Positions 25,433 to 34,016 of a stretch of 39,651 nucleotides of DNA are shown here, in pieces. Position 1 is the first letter of the stretch; each line of letters begins with the position of its first letter. The DNA lies in NCBI GenBank assembly GCA_036703605.1, contig DATNRH010000067.1, positions 1-39,651 on the forward strand. The letters run 5' to 3'. The position numbers and the translations under genes are program-made. The notes under the pieces are model-generated. The model was not told where the DNA came from, did not search any database, and worked only from the letters and a program-made list of their open reading frames with translations. The stretch comes from Candidatus Obscuribacterales bacterium. GTDB taxonomy: Bacteria > Cyanobacteriota > Cyanobacteriia > RECH01.

Positions 25433-26239
25433 ATGATCCAACAGCCAGATGCCTTAACCGCAAAACTGTTTCGAGCCTATTACAAGGCTAACTTGGTCGT
25501 TCGTCGTAAGTCCTATGAGTATCTATGGATATTGGGACATATGCGATCGGGTTCATCGATGTTCACCCATATTCTTAACACTAATCCAGAAATTTCTGGC
25601 TATGGAGAAACCCATGTTTTTTACTGGAATGAACATGATTTAACTCACTTAATGTGTGATGTTAAATATGCCCTAAAGCAACTTGATATGAGCGATCGCT
25701 TTATCATGGATAAAATTCTCCATGATATGCATATTAAAGACGAATCACTCCTCAATCATCCTCGTATCTCCATCATTTTTCTCCTGCGAGATCCGGCAGA
25801 AACCTTGTCTAGCATGGTCAAGCTATGGGGCGAAACCGGAGATGACGGAGTCCAGCTCTATTCTGTAGAAGACTACACTCAATATTATTGCGATCGCCTC
25901 CGAAGCATCCAGCGCTATGCCGAAATCATGGAGCATCCTAAGCGAGCATTTTTCCTCACCCATGCCCAGCTCATTCACCAAACAGATGCTATTTTTCGAG
26001 CTTTAGAACAGCATCTAGCTCTCAAATTTCCCCTTTCTGAACAGTATGAAAAAACACCGGTAACTGGACAGCGAAAAGTAGGTGACTGGTCTGGAAATTT
26101 AGAATCTGGAACCATTATTCGCAATCCTAAAAAAACACTCTATAACCTAGATCCACATCTTCTTGAGCGGGCCAATCAAGCCTTTCAAGACTGTTGTCAA
26201 ACCTTAAGCCAGCGATGTACTAGCCTGCCCATATCCTAG
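25433..26239 (+). CDS. Sulfotransferase family protein
   Basis: A 268-aa cytoplasmic enzyme that should use PAPS to sulfate a carbohydrate or other acceptor. The 5'-phosphosulfate loop is WILGHMRSGSSMF (G35-S42), and the 3'-phosphate-binding motif is FLLRDPAETLSSM, with R119 and S127. It sits between the flippase and three glycosyltransferases, so a polymer sugar is the likely acceptor. Its DNA and the 200 bases before it are clearly more AT-rich than the flanking genes, which suggests separate acquisition. No PAPS-synthesis genes are nearby. ATG 25433 was taken as start; no strong ribosome site is seen. Confidence 0.88.
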   Translation: MIQQPDALTAKLFRAYYKANLVVRRKSYEYLWILGHMRSGSSMFTHILNTNPEISGYGETHVFYWNEHDLTHLMCDVKYALKQLDMSDRFIMDKILHDMHIKDESLLNHPRISIIFLLRDPAETLSSMVKLWGETGDDGVQLYSVEDYTQYYCDRLRSIQRYAEIMEHPKRAFFLTHAQLIHQTDAIFRALEQHLALKFPLSEQYEKTPVTGQRKVGDWSGNLESGTIIRNPKKTLYNLDPHLLERANQAFQDCCQTLSQRCTSLPIS

Positions 26240-26267
26240 GATGAATCGTGAGCCAGATGGTGAAACA

Positions 26268-26345
26268 AACCTCGAAGACCTCCCCCAACCCCTTTGCCAG
26301 AGAGGTAGAAGGGCTTTGAAACCACCTTTCGTCCACCTTTTGTCC
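26268..26345. repeat. Dispersed C-rich repeat, copy B
   Basis: CCCCCAACCCCT, a CCAGAGAGG segment and AGGGCTTTGAAA appear in the same order as in copy C (35157-35205) and loosely in copy A (16050). It lies between the sulfotransferase stop and the next gene. Confidence 0.6.
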
Positions 26346-26362
26346 CTTTGTGAGATGAGCTG

Positions 26363-27319
26363 ATGTCAAACGTGCCTATTGACTGCGATCGCCCCCCTCG
26401 GGTCTCGGTCATTTTGCCGGTTTACAACTCTGAACGCTACCTAGCTGAAGCAATTGAGAGTATCTTGTCCCAAACCTTTGAGGACTTTGAGCTGTGGATC
26501 GGCGATGACTGTTCTAGCGATCGCTCCCTCGCCATCGTTCAAACCTATGCCGCTCAAGATGCCCGGATCCATGTGCTGGCTAACCCCACCAATCTAGGGG
26601 TGTCGGCCACCCGCAATCGCCTCCAGGCCCAAGCCCAAGGCGAGTTCATTGCCGTCATGGATGCCGATGACATTGCCCTGCCCGATCGCCTTAGCCAGCA
26701 GGTCAGCTTTCTTCATGACCATCCAGAGGTGGTGTGTGTGGGTGGGAACCATGCTCTGATCGATGCCGAGGGTCGCCTGCTCACCTACCTGGCCCTCCCC
26801 CCAGATAATGAGGCGATTCAACAATCTGCCCTCGCCGGCCATGGCAGTATTTGCCATCCCTGTGCCATGATGCGTCGCAGCACGCTACAGCAGATTGGCG
26901 GCTATGACGAATCGCTGAAAAGCGCCTTAGATTTAGACCTGTGGCTGCGGCTGGGCGAAGTGGGGCATCTGGCTAATCTGCAAACCGTTGTGCTGCACTA
27001 TCGGCTCCATGCCCATTCCATTAGTGAAACGCGCAGTACGGAACAGCGGCACAATGCACGACGGGTTTGCGAACGCGCCTGGCAGCGGCGCGGTATCGAG
27101 GGCAGCTTTGAAGCGGGCTATGCTTGGCGGCCCACCGCCGATCCTGAGTCCCAGCATCACTTTATGCTTAAGTATGGCTGGTGGGCCTTCAATAGCCGCC
27201 AGCGCCAAACCGCCATGGTCTATGGGTGGCGGGCGATCAAACTGCGTCCCTTCCAAGCCGATGGCTGGATACTCCTAGGCTGTGCGATCGCCAAGCCAAT
27301 GCCGTCGGAGGAACCTTAG
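26363..27319 (+). CDS. Family 2 glycosyltransferase (first of a tandem pair)
   Basis: A 318-aa soluble GT-A enzyme. It has VSVILPVYNSERYL at the start, GDDCSSDRS for nucleotide binding, D100-A-D102-D103 for the metal, and the C-terminal acceptor region with LDLWLRLGE. The last 60 residues form a helical tail (KYGWWAFNSRQRQTAM, GWRAIKLRPF) that matches in pattern the tail of the next gene, so the two are probably paralogs. It is the third gene of the flippase-led run, 65 bases before its partner. Donor and acceptor are unknown. Confidence 0.92.
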   Translation: MSNVPIDCDRPPRVSVILPVYNSERYLAEAIESILSQTFEDFELWIGDDCSSDRSLAIVQTYAAQDARIHVLANPTNLGVSATRNRLQAQAQGEFIAVMDADDIALPDRLSQQVSFLHDHPEVVCVGGNHALIDAEGRLLTYLALPPDNEAIQQSALAGHGSICHPCAMMRRSTLQQIGGYDESLKSALDLDLWLRLGEVGHLANLQTVVLHYRLHAHSISETRSTEQRHNARRVCERAWQRRGIEGSFEAGYAWRPTADPESQHHFMLKYGWWAFNSRQRQTAMVYGWRAIKLRPFQADGWILLGCAIAKPMPSEEP

Positions 27320-27384
27320 CTGTCCTCTAGGAGACCTTTGGAAAAAGAGTCCGTTCATTCACCCAGTAGGAGAGCGATCGCACC

Positions 27385-28440
27385 ATGCAGACTTTGGAAC
27401 TACCGCCACCGCTCGTTAGCGTGATTATTCCGATGTATAACGCCGAGGGCTATATTACTCAGGCGCTGCAGTCGGTGCTGCAAGAAACCACGATTCCCTT
27501 GGAGGTGATTGTGGTCAACGATCGCTCTAGCGATCGCTCCCTAGAACGAGTGCAGGCGATTCAAGATGCTCGATTGCGGGTCGTCAACGGAGCCAAGGCG
27601 GGCATTTCCACCACCATGAATCTGGGGCTAGCGGCAGCGCGGGGTACGATCATCATGCGTTGTGATGCCGATGATCTGTTTACCCCTGGCCGCATTGCCT
27701 CCCAAGCCAATTGGCTGCTGCAGCATCCAGACTATGGCGCGGTTTGCGGTAGCTACGACATCATTGCGCCCAACGGCTCTTTTGTCCTGCAGCACGACAC
27801 CGGCGGCACGCCGGAAGAGGTCACTGACGAACTCCAGCAAGGCATCACCCGCACCCACCTCTGCACCTTTGCCATCCGCACGGATATTTTGCGGCTCCTG
27901 GGCGGTTTTCGTCCCTATTTTGAAACCGGCGAAGATATTGACCTACAGCTGCGCCTGGCTGATATCTGCCGGGTGTTTTACCAGATCGAGTCGCGCTATT
28001 GCTACCGCCTGCACAACGACTCCATCACCCATATGATTCCCTCCGAGCGACGGGTCTTTTTTGATCGCATCGCCCGCACGTTTCAGCAGCAGCGCCAGCA
28101 TCAAGGGCAGGATGATCTGCAACATGGCATCTTTCCGCCCATTCCCCAAGGTTCCGAGTCGCGATCCTATTCATCCAATGAACAAATTCAGGGATTTTTA
28201 CAGGGTCGGGCCTGGCAGGCTCTCAGCCAAGGACAGCGGCGGAATGCCTTGAAGCTAGGGGTGCGATCGCTCCTGGCCAATCCCGGACATCTGCCAACCT
28301 GGAGCAACTTTTTGGTGTTACTGGCCAAACTGCCAACCCAGAAAGCACAGCCGGCACCTGGTCACCCCAATCGACCTATGGCCGAAGCACCCCAGCCCCC
28401 CGCTGAACCGGTCACCTCAGAGTTGAATCGAGATGCATGA
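27385..28440 (+). CDS. Family 2 glycosyltransferase (second of a tandem pair)
   Basis: A 351-aa soluble GT-A enzyme. It has VSVIIPMYNAEGYI near the N-terminus, NDRSSDRS at the nucleotide site, D94-A-D96-D97 for the metal, and GEDIDLQLRLAD as the acceptor-side acid motif. A helical tail with ALSQGQRRNALKLGVRSLLA echoes that of the preceding gene, followed by a Pro-rich end. ATG 27385 has AGGAG about 10 bases upstream, with a HIP1 octamer in the spacer. It should add one residue to the lipid-linked oligosaccharide. Confidence 0.92.
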   Translation: MQTLELPPPLVSVIIPMYNAEGYITQALQSVLQETTIPLEVIVVNDRSSDRSLERVQAIQDARLRVVNGAKAGISTTMNLGLAAARGTIIMRCDADDLFTPGRIASQANWLLQHPDYGAVCGSYDIIAPNGSFVLQHDTGGTPEEVTDELQQGITRTHLCTFAIRTDILRLLGGFRPYFETGEDIDLQLRLADICRVFYQIESRYCYRLHNDSITHMIPSERRVFFDRIARTFQQQRQHQGQDDLQHGIFPPIPQGSESRSYSSNEQIQGFLQGRAWQALSQGQRRNALKLGVRSLLANPGHLPTWSNFLVLLAKLPTQKAQPAPGHPNRPMAEAPQPPAEPVTSELNRDA

Positions 28441-28517
28441 TAGCGATCGCGCCAACCTGGGCAACTTGAGGGTAGATTTACGGATCTGCTACCGTTGAGC
28501 CTTAGTATCTTGCAGCC

Positions 28518-28532
28518 AAGGAGCTAGATTTG
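28518..28532 (+). promoter_or_regulatory. Strong Shine-Dalgarno with TTG start
   Basis: AAGGAG at 28518-28523 lies 6 bases before TTG 28530. No ATG or GTG is in frame nearby, so TTG is the start of the processive glycosyltransferase gene. Confidence 0.75.
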
Positions 28533-29738
28533 GTCGTTCTGACATACCTATGCTGGGCGATCGCCCTGATCGTCTGCATTCCAGTTCTCACCTTCACCCT
28601 TGAATGTTGGCTAGCCATGCTGCCGGGGCGATCGCCCTCCCTATCGGTCAACGCACCACGATTGGCGGTGCTCATCCCCGCGCACAATGAGGCGTTGGGA
28701 ATTCAAGACACCCTGGCCGCGCTGATGCCCCAACTGGTAGAGGGCGATCGCCTGATCGTCATTGCCGATAACTGCAGCGATGACACCGCCGCCATCGCCC
28801 GATCGGCGGGAGCCACGGTGCTCGAACGCCAGAATCTTGACCAGCGGGGCAAGGGCTATGCCCTAGATTTTGGGCTGCGCTCCCTCGATGCGGATCCGCC
28901 GGATATTGTGGTGATGGTGGATGCTGACTGCACCCTGCTGCCCGGAGCCTTGCGCACCATCGCCCAGCAGTCTGCCCGATCCCAGCGCCCGGTACAGGCT
29001 TTGTATTTGATGGAGCAGCCGCCCGAGCCCAGCGCCAAGGATTCGGTGTCGGCCCTGGCCTTTATGGTGAAGAATCGGGTGCGGCCGCGAGGTTTGCAGC
29101 GCTTGGGCTTGCCCTGCCTGCTCACCGGCACCGGCATGGCCTTTCCCTGGGAAATGATTCGGCAATCGCCCTTAGCCAGCGGCAACATTGTGGAAGATAT
29201 GCAGTTGGGTTTAGACCTAGCGATCGCCGGTGCACCGCCCCAGTTTTGCGAAACGGCGCGGGTGATCGGTCGCTTGCCCCAGCAGGATCAGGCCGCCACC
29301 AGCCAACGCACCCGCTGGGAGCATGGTCATTTGCAAACCTTGGTGACCCAAGTTCCCCGGTTACTGACCACGGCGATCACCCGTCAGCGCCTTGGGGTCT
29401 TGGCCCTAGCGTTGGACTTGGCCGTACCACCCCTGTCGCTGTTGGTGATGCTGTGGGGTGCCGCTATGATGGGGGCGATCGCCGCTGGCTGGCTGGGTGT
29501 GTCTTGGGCGATCGCCGGCTTTTTGGGTCTGCAGGGCCTGCTGCTGCTATCGGCGGTGATGCTGGCTTGGGCTCGCTTTGGGCGATCGATCCTTTCCCTA
29601 GGACAGTTACTCTCGATTCCCCTCTACGTGCTCTGGAAAATCCCCATGTATATCGCCTTCATCGTCCGACCCCAGCGGCAGTGGGTGCGTACGGAACGGG
29701 ATCCAGCCCCGCCGCCCAAGGCCGATAGTGCGCCCTAG
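28530..29738 (+). CDS. Membrane family 2 glycosyltransferase, cellulose/hyaluronan-synthase-like
   Basis: A 402-aa protein with one N-terminal helix (about 4-28), a cytoplasmic GT-A domain and three or four C-terminal helices (about 295-385). It has the motif set of processive enzymes: the DNCSDD nucleotide site, D131-A-D133, the acid in ED of NIVEDMQLG, and Q259-R-T-R-W263 (QxxRW). QxxRW usually marks enzymes that add many sugars in a row or work at the membrane. The start is TTG 28530 (see Shine-Dalgarno entry). Together with a Wzx flippase, it may add a membrane-proximal sugar or make a separate homopolymer. Confidence 0.9.
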   Translation: MVVLTYLCWAIALIVCIPVLTFTLECWLAMLPGRSPSLSVNAPRLAVLIPAHNEALGIQDTLAALMPQLVEGDRLIVIADNCSDDTAAIARSAGATVLERQNLDQRGKGYALDFGLRSLDADPPDIVVMVDADCTLLPGALRTIAQQSARSQRPVQALYLMEQPPEPSAKDSVSALAFMVKNRVRPRGLQRLGLPCLLTGTGMAFPWEMIRQSPLASGNIVEDMQLGLDLAIAGAPPQFCETARVIGRLPQQDQAATSQRTRWEHGHLQTLVTQVPRLLTTAITRQRLGVLALALDLAVPPLSLLVMLWGAAMMGAIAAGWLGVSWAIAGFLGLQGLLLLSAVMLAWARFGRSILSLGQLLSIPLYVLWKIPMYIAFIVRPQRQWVRTERDPAPPPKADSAP

Positions 29739-29862
29739 TACCCCAAACCGTCCTTAATCCCTACATCTCCACGGAAACTTTACGAACCATCTGAAGGTTT
29801 ACAAAAACTCGTGGGAATACTGAGATGGGCTAGGCCTCAACCCTGCCAAACCGGGAATTCAT

Positions 29863-29870
29863 AAGGAGGT
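29863..29870 (+). promoter_or_regulatory. Near-ideal Shine-Dalgarno of rfbC
   Basis: AAGGAGGT ends 4 bases before ATG 29875, the strongest ribosome site in the window, and heads the rhamnose-supply genes. Confidence 0.8.
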
Positions 29871-29874
29871 TTTC

Positions 29875-30420
29875 ATGCAGATCATTCCCACAGACATCCC
29901 CGATGTGCTGATTTTAGAACCGAAGGTGTTTGGGGACGATCGCGGCTTCTTCATGGAAAGTTTTAACCGGCGTACCTTTGCCGATAAAACTGGGCTCGAT
30001 CTCGATTTTGTCCAAGATAATCACTCGCGCTCCGTCAAGCATGTGCTGCGCGGTCTGCATTACCAAGTGCAGCAGCCCCAGGGTAAGCTGGTGCGGGCGG
30101 CGATGGGCAGCATTCTCGACGTGGCGGTGGATATGCGGAAAAGCTCCCCCACCTTTGGCAACTGGGTGAGCTGTGAACTCAGCGCCGAGAATAAACGCCA
30201 GCTTTGGGTGCCCCCCGGCTTTGCCCATGGCTTCTTAGTGCTTTCTGACACCGCCGACGTGCTCTACAAAGCCACCGACTACTACGCACCCCAGCACGAG
30301 CGATCGCTCCTTTGGAATGACCCCGACGTGGGTATCCTCTGGCCCCTCACGGCCGACCCGATTCTGTCGGGCAAAGACCAAGCGGGTCAATCCTTCAAAA
30401 CAGCCGAGGTGTATGCCTAA
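29875..30420 (+). CDS. rfbC: dTDP-4-dehydrorhamnose 3,5-epimerase
   Basis: A 181-aa cupin enzyme (RmlC), the third step of dTDP-L-rhamnose synthesis, acting as a cytoplasmic dimer. The signatures FGDDRGFFMESF (19-30), RGLHYQ with catalytic H62, K72, and the tyrosine Y131 in DVLYK are all present. The length is normal for the family. Its stop overlaps the next start by one base (TAATG), so the two proteins are translationally coupled. Confidence 0.97.
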   Translation: MQIIPTDIPDVLILEPKVFGDDRGFFMESFNRRTFADKTGLDLDFVQDNHSRSVKHVLRGLHYQVQQPQGKLVRAAMGSILDVAVDMRKSSPTFGNWVSCELSAENKRQLWVPPGFAHGFLVLSDTADVLYKATDYYAPQHERSLLWNDPDVGILWPLTADPILSGKDQAGQSFKTAEVYA

Positions 30421-31316
30421 TGCGGATTCTACTCACGGGTATTGATGGTCAACTGGGCAGCGAACTCCAGCCCATTCTCTCCACCCTCAGCGATGTCACC
30501 GCCCTAGGGCGATCGCACCTGGATCTCAGCCAGCCTGACCAAATCCGTCAGATGATGCAGGCGATCCGGCCCGACGTGGTCGTCAATGCTGCGGCCTATA
30601 CCGGCGTAGACACCGCCGAGCGGGAGATGGATCGAGCGATCGCCATCAACGGCACCGCGCCCACCATTTTGGCGGAAGAGGCGCAAAAACTCGACAGTTC
30701 CATCATCCACGTCTCCACCGACTATGTGTTTGACGGCAGCAAAAATACCCCCTACCTAGAAGACGATCCCACCGGCCCCAAGGGAGCCTACGGGCAGTCC
30801 AAGCTGGCTGGAGAGCTGGGCGTGAGCAATAACTGCGATCGCCATCTGATTGTGCGTACCGCTTGGGTCTACGGTGCCGGCGGCAAGGGCAATTTTGTCA
30901 AAACCATGCTGCGCCTTGGGGCCGAGCGCGAAGAACTGCGGGTGGTGATGGATCAGGTCGGCTGCCCAACCTGGACAGGAGACTTGGCCCAAGCGATCGC
31001 CCAGTTGATTCCCTACCTCTGCGCCCCCAGCCCCACCACCGGCATCCTCCACTACACCAACAGCGGAGCGATTAGCTGGTATGACTTTGCCGTGGCGATC
31101 ATTGAAGAAGCCGCCGCCCTCGGATTTCCCCTCACCCTCAAACGGGTGGTGCCGATCACCACCGCAGACTATCCCACCCCAGCCCAGCGGCCTGCCTACT
31201 CAGTGCTGTCTGGTCAGAAAGCCGCCGATATCCTAGGGCATCCGGCTCCCCATTGGCGGGCCAGTCTGCGGAAACTGCTGCATGACCTAGCACCCGTGAC
31301 CGCCTCTGCTCGTTGA
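30420..31316 (+). CDS. rfbD: dTDP-4-dehydrorhamnose reductase
   Basis: A 298-aa short-chain dehydrogenase (RmlD), the last step of dTDP-L-rhamnose synthesis, using NAD(P)H. The Rossmann motif G7xxG10xxG13 opens the protein, STDYVFDG carries T100, and Y124xxxK128 completes the active site. The substrate-side VGCPTWTGDLA is typical. It overlaps rfbC by one base and is followed 27 bases later by rfbA. Confidence 0.97.
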   Translation: MRILLTGIDGQLGSELQPILSTLSDVTALGRSHLDLSQPDQIRQMMQAIRPDVVVNAAAYTGVDTAEREMDRAIAINGTAPTILAEEAQKLDSSIIHVSTDYVFDGSKNTPYLEDDPTGPKGAYGQSKLAGELGVSNNCDRHLIVRTAWVYGAGGKGNFVKTMLRLGAEREELRVVMDQVGCPTWTGDLAQAIAQLIPYLCAPSPTTGILHYTNSGAISWYDFAVAIIEEAAALGFPLTLKRVVPITTADYPTPAQRPAYSVLSGQKAADILGHPAPHWRASLRKLLHDLAPVTASAR

Positions 31317-31343
31317 ATTCAGTCCTTCACCCATAGCACTCCC

Positions 31344-32417
31344 ATGAAAGCAATTATCTTATCTGGTGGCAAAGGAACCCGTTTGCGTCCCCTTACCTAT
31401 ACTGGGGCAAAGCAACTGGTACCCGTCGCTAATAAACCCATTCTCTGGTACGGGATTGAGGACATTGTCGCGGCTGGCATTACTGAGATTGGCATCATTA
31501 TTAGCCCAGAAACCGGCGGCGAAGTGCAGGCTAAAACCGGGAATGGCGATCGCTTTGGAGCCAACATTACCTATATTCTGCAGGAGGAACCGGCGGGGCT
31601 CGCCCATGCGGTGAAAATTGCCCAGCCGTTTCTCGGCGATTCGCCCTTCGTCATGTACCTGGGCGATAACCTGGTGCAGAGCGACCTAAACCTCTTTATT
31701 GACGCCTTCAAAACTCGCCAGCTCGATGCCCTCACTCTGCTCTGTGAGGTGCCCAATCCCACCGCCTTTGGGGTCGCCAAGATTGACGACGAGGGGCGGG
31801 TGTTAGCCTTGGTGGAAAAACCGAAGGTGCCGCCCTCCAACCTAGCCTTGGTAGGAATTTATCTATTTGCGCCTAGTATTCATGAGGCGATCGCCCATAT
31901 CCAACCTTCGGCTCGGGGCGAGCTAGAAATCACCGACGCCATCCAGTACCTGATCGACCATCAGCAAAAAGTAGAAGCCCGCCGCATTCAAGGCTGGTGG
32001 CTAGATACCGGGAAAAAAGATGATTTGCTAGAAGCCAACCGGGTGATTCTCGACACCTGTTTGCAATCCTCCGTCAATGGCGATGTGGATGAAAAGAGCC
32101 AGATTATCGGACGGGTGAGCATTGGCAAACAGTCCAAAATTATCAACTCCACCATTCGCGGCCCGGTAATCATCGGGGACAACTGCCATATTGAAAACTG
32201 CTTCATTGGCCCCTACAGCAGCATTGCCAACGAGGTATCGCTGATTGAAGCCGATATTGAACATAGCGTCTTGCTGAAGGGTGCTAGCATCACCGGCATT
32301 CATCACCGCATTGTAGACAGCCTGATTGGTCAGCGGGCCCAGCTCAAAGAAGCGCCTCAGCGTCCGAAGGCTTTGCGGTTCATGATCGGCGACGATTCTA
32401 AGATTGAGGTGATGTAG
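31344..32417 (+). CDS. rfbA: Glucose-1-phosphate thymidylyltransferase, long form
   Basis: A 357-aa nucleotidyltransferase (RmlA), the first step of dTDP-L-rhamnose synthesis, converting glucose-1-phosphate and dTTP to dTDP-glucose. The N-terminal LSGGKGTRLRPLT (6-18) binds dTTP, and K23 follows. Residues from about 250 onward show hexapeptide-like isoleucine-rich repeats (IGRVSIGKQSKII), the left-handed beta-helix of the 'long' type that differs from the 290-aa RmlA. It lies 27 bases after rfbD in the same operon. Confidence 0.95.
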   Translation: MKAIILSGGKGTRLRPLTYTGAKQLVPVANKPILWYGIEDIVAAGITEIGIIISPETGGEVQAKTGNGDRFGANITYILQEEPAGLAHAVKIAQPFLGDSPFVMYLGDNLVQSDLNLFIDAFKTRQLDALTLLCEVPNPTAFGVAKIDDEGRVLALVEKPKVPPSNLALVGIYLFAPSIHEAIAHIQPSARGELEITDAIQYLIDHQQKVEARRIQGWWLDTGKKDDLLEANRVILDTCLQSSVNGDVDEKSQIIGRVSIGKQSKIINSTIRGPVIIGDNCHIENCFIGPYSSIANEVSLIEADIEHSVLLKGASITGIHHRIVDSLIGQRAQLKEAPQRPKALRFMIGDDSKIEVM

Positions 32418-32520
32418 GGTATCTCAGATCCCAGCCACTCCCAACCGCACGCCTAGCAACCCTAGATGCCTGGGTTGCCCACCGTTCCGCCCCATACTTT
32501 GATGCAAGAGGCACCTGCTC

Positions 32521-33825
32521 ATGCCTGAGACCGCAGATTACAAATCCCTCAACGTTTTATTGATCATCGAGTCCTGTAACCCGGATTGGTCATCGGTTCC
32601 CTTGGTGGGATACAACTTCTTTCGAGAGATCGATCAACGGGTGAACGCCACCCTGGTCACCCATGTGCGTAACCGAGATGCCATTCAAAAACGAGGGCAT
32701 CAAAACGTTGTTTATATCGAAGAAAGTCGGGGCATACAGCTTTACTTTGGTTTAGTTGGGCCGATCGCTTCCAAGATTTGGCCACTGTTTCATGCCCTCA
32801 CCTATCCGGTCTACGAGGAGTTTAACCGACGGGTCTACCAGCAGTTTAAAGACAGCGTGGTGGCGGGAGACTATGACCTGGTGCATGTGATCACCCCGAT
32901 GATTCCTCGCTATCCCGTCAAGCTGAGCCAAGTGTGCGATCGCACCCCGTTTCTCTACGGCCCCGTCAATGGCGGCGTTCCGTTTCCCAAAAACTTTGAA
33001 GCAATCGCCCGCAAGGAACATGCCTACTTGAATTTTCTTCGAGATCTAGGGGAGCTGCTCCTGCCTGGCTATGAAGATACCTATCGCCGAGCTGACAAAA
33101 TTCTTGCTGGATCGACCTACACCTTAGAGATGCTGCAGGAAAAGTTTGATCTCCCCAGCAATCGCGTTCATCTGTTTTACGAAAATGGCATCGAGCAAAA
33201 GTTTTTAGATGCCGCTGAGGATCGCCCCGCCCATGACAAAATTGAGCTGATTTTTGTGGGGCGCTTAGTGCCCTATAAAGGAGCCGATATGTTGGTCGAT
33301 GCGATCGCCCAACTGGAGCCCGAGGTGCGCGATCGCATTCACCTAACCATTGTGGGAGATGGCCAAGAGCGATCGCCCCTTGAAGAACAAACAAAACAGC
33401 TCAACCTAACATCAGCGATTACCTTTACCGGCTGGGTGCAGCAGCAGGAAACCCTCGACTATTACCGCAAGTCTGACCTCTTTTGTTTCCCCTCCATCCG
33501 TGAATTTGGGGGAGCCGTCGTTATGGAGGCCATGGCCTGCGGCTTGCCTTGCATTGTGGTCAATAACGGCGGCATTGGTGAATATGTGACGGCAGAAACT
33601 GGCTTCAAAATTGAGCCGCTGTCCCGCGATCATATTGTTCAGGAAATGGCAGCCCACATCACCCAACTGGTGCAGGATGAAGCTCTGCGTCAAACGATGT
33701 CAAAAACAGCGACGGAGCAGGCTAAACAATTTGAATGGGGACAAAAAGCTCTAACCATGATGGCTATTTATGATGAACTAGTGAGCCCATCTTCGGTTCC
33801 TAAACTTGATGTCGCCAAAAGTTGA
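32521..33825 (+). CDS. Family 4 glycosyltransferase
   Basis: A 434-aa GT-B enzyme. The C-terminal donor domain begins around residue 240 with LIFVGRLVPYKGADML. It holds the E-x7-E retaining motif E328...E336 in REFGGAVVMEAMACG, followed by GGIGEYV. The N-terminal acceptor domain is less conserved and has no signal peptide. It is inserted between rfbA and rfbB, so it may transfer rhamnose, though donor use cannot be read from sequence. An unusually basic acceptor half is not seen. ATG 32521 was taken as start. Confidence 0.9.
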   Translation: MPETADYKSLNVLLIIESCNPDWSSVPLVGYNFFREIDQRVNATLVTHVRNRDAIQKRGHQNVVYIEESRGIQLYFGLVGPIASKIWPLFHALTYPVYEEFNRRVYQQFKDSVVAGDYDLVHVITPMIPRYPVKLSQVCDRTPFLYGPVNGGVPFPKNFEAIARKEHAYLNFLRDLGELLLPGYEDTYRRADKILAGSTYTLEMLQEKFDLPSNRVHLFYENGIEQKFLDAAEDRPAHDKIELIFVGRLVPYKGADMLVDAIAQLEPEVRDRIHLTIVGDGQERSPLEEQTKQLNLTSAITFTGWVQQQETLDYYRKSDLFCFPSIREFGGAVVMEAMACGLPCIVVNNGGIGEYVTAETGFKIEPLSRDHIVQEMAAHITQLVQDEALRQTMSKTATEQAKQFEWGQKALTMMAIYDELVSPSSVPKLDVAKS

Positions 33826-34016
33826 TAGCCTCTCCATTTATCGGATGAAATAGGTTAAAACCATAGTTTCAAAAATCTCTCACCCAAGCCTAGATATATT
33901 GTAGGCAGGTCGCTTCATAGAACAAGCTATTAGGCAAGCACTCTAACCATTAGGTTGCATTTCGTTTTATAGACCGCTTCTTTTTGTAACGTACCCTGTA
34001 GGACTCAGCCAGGATT

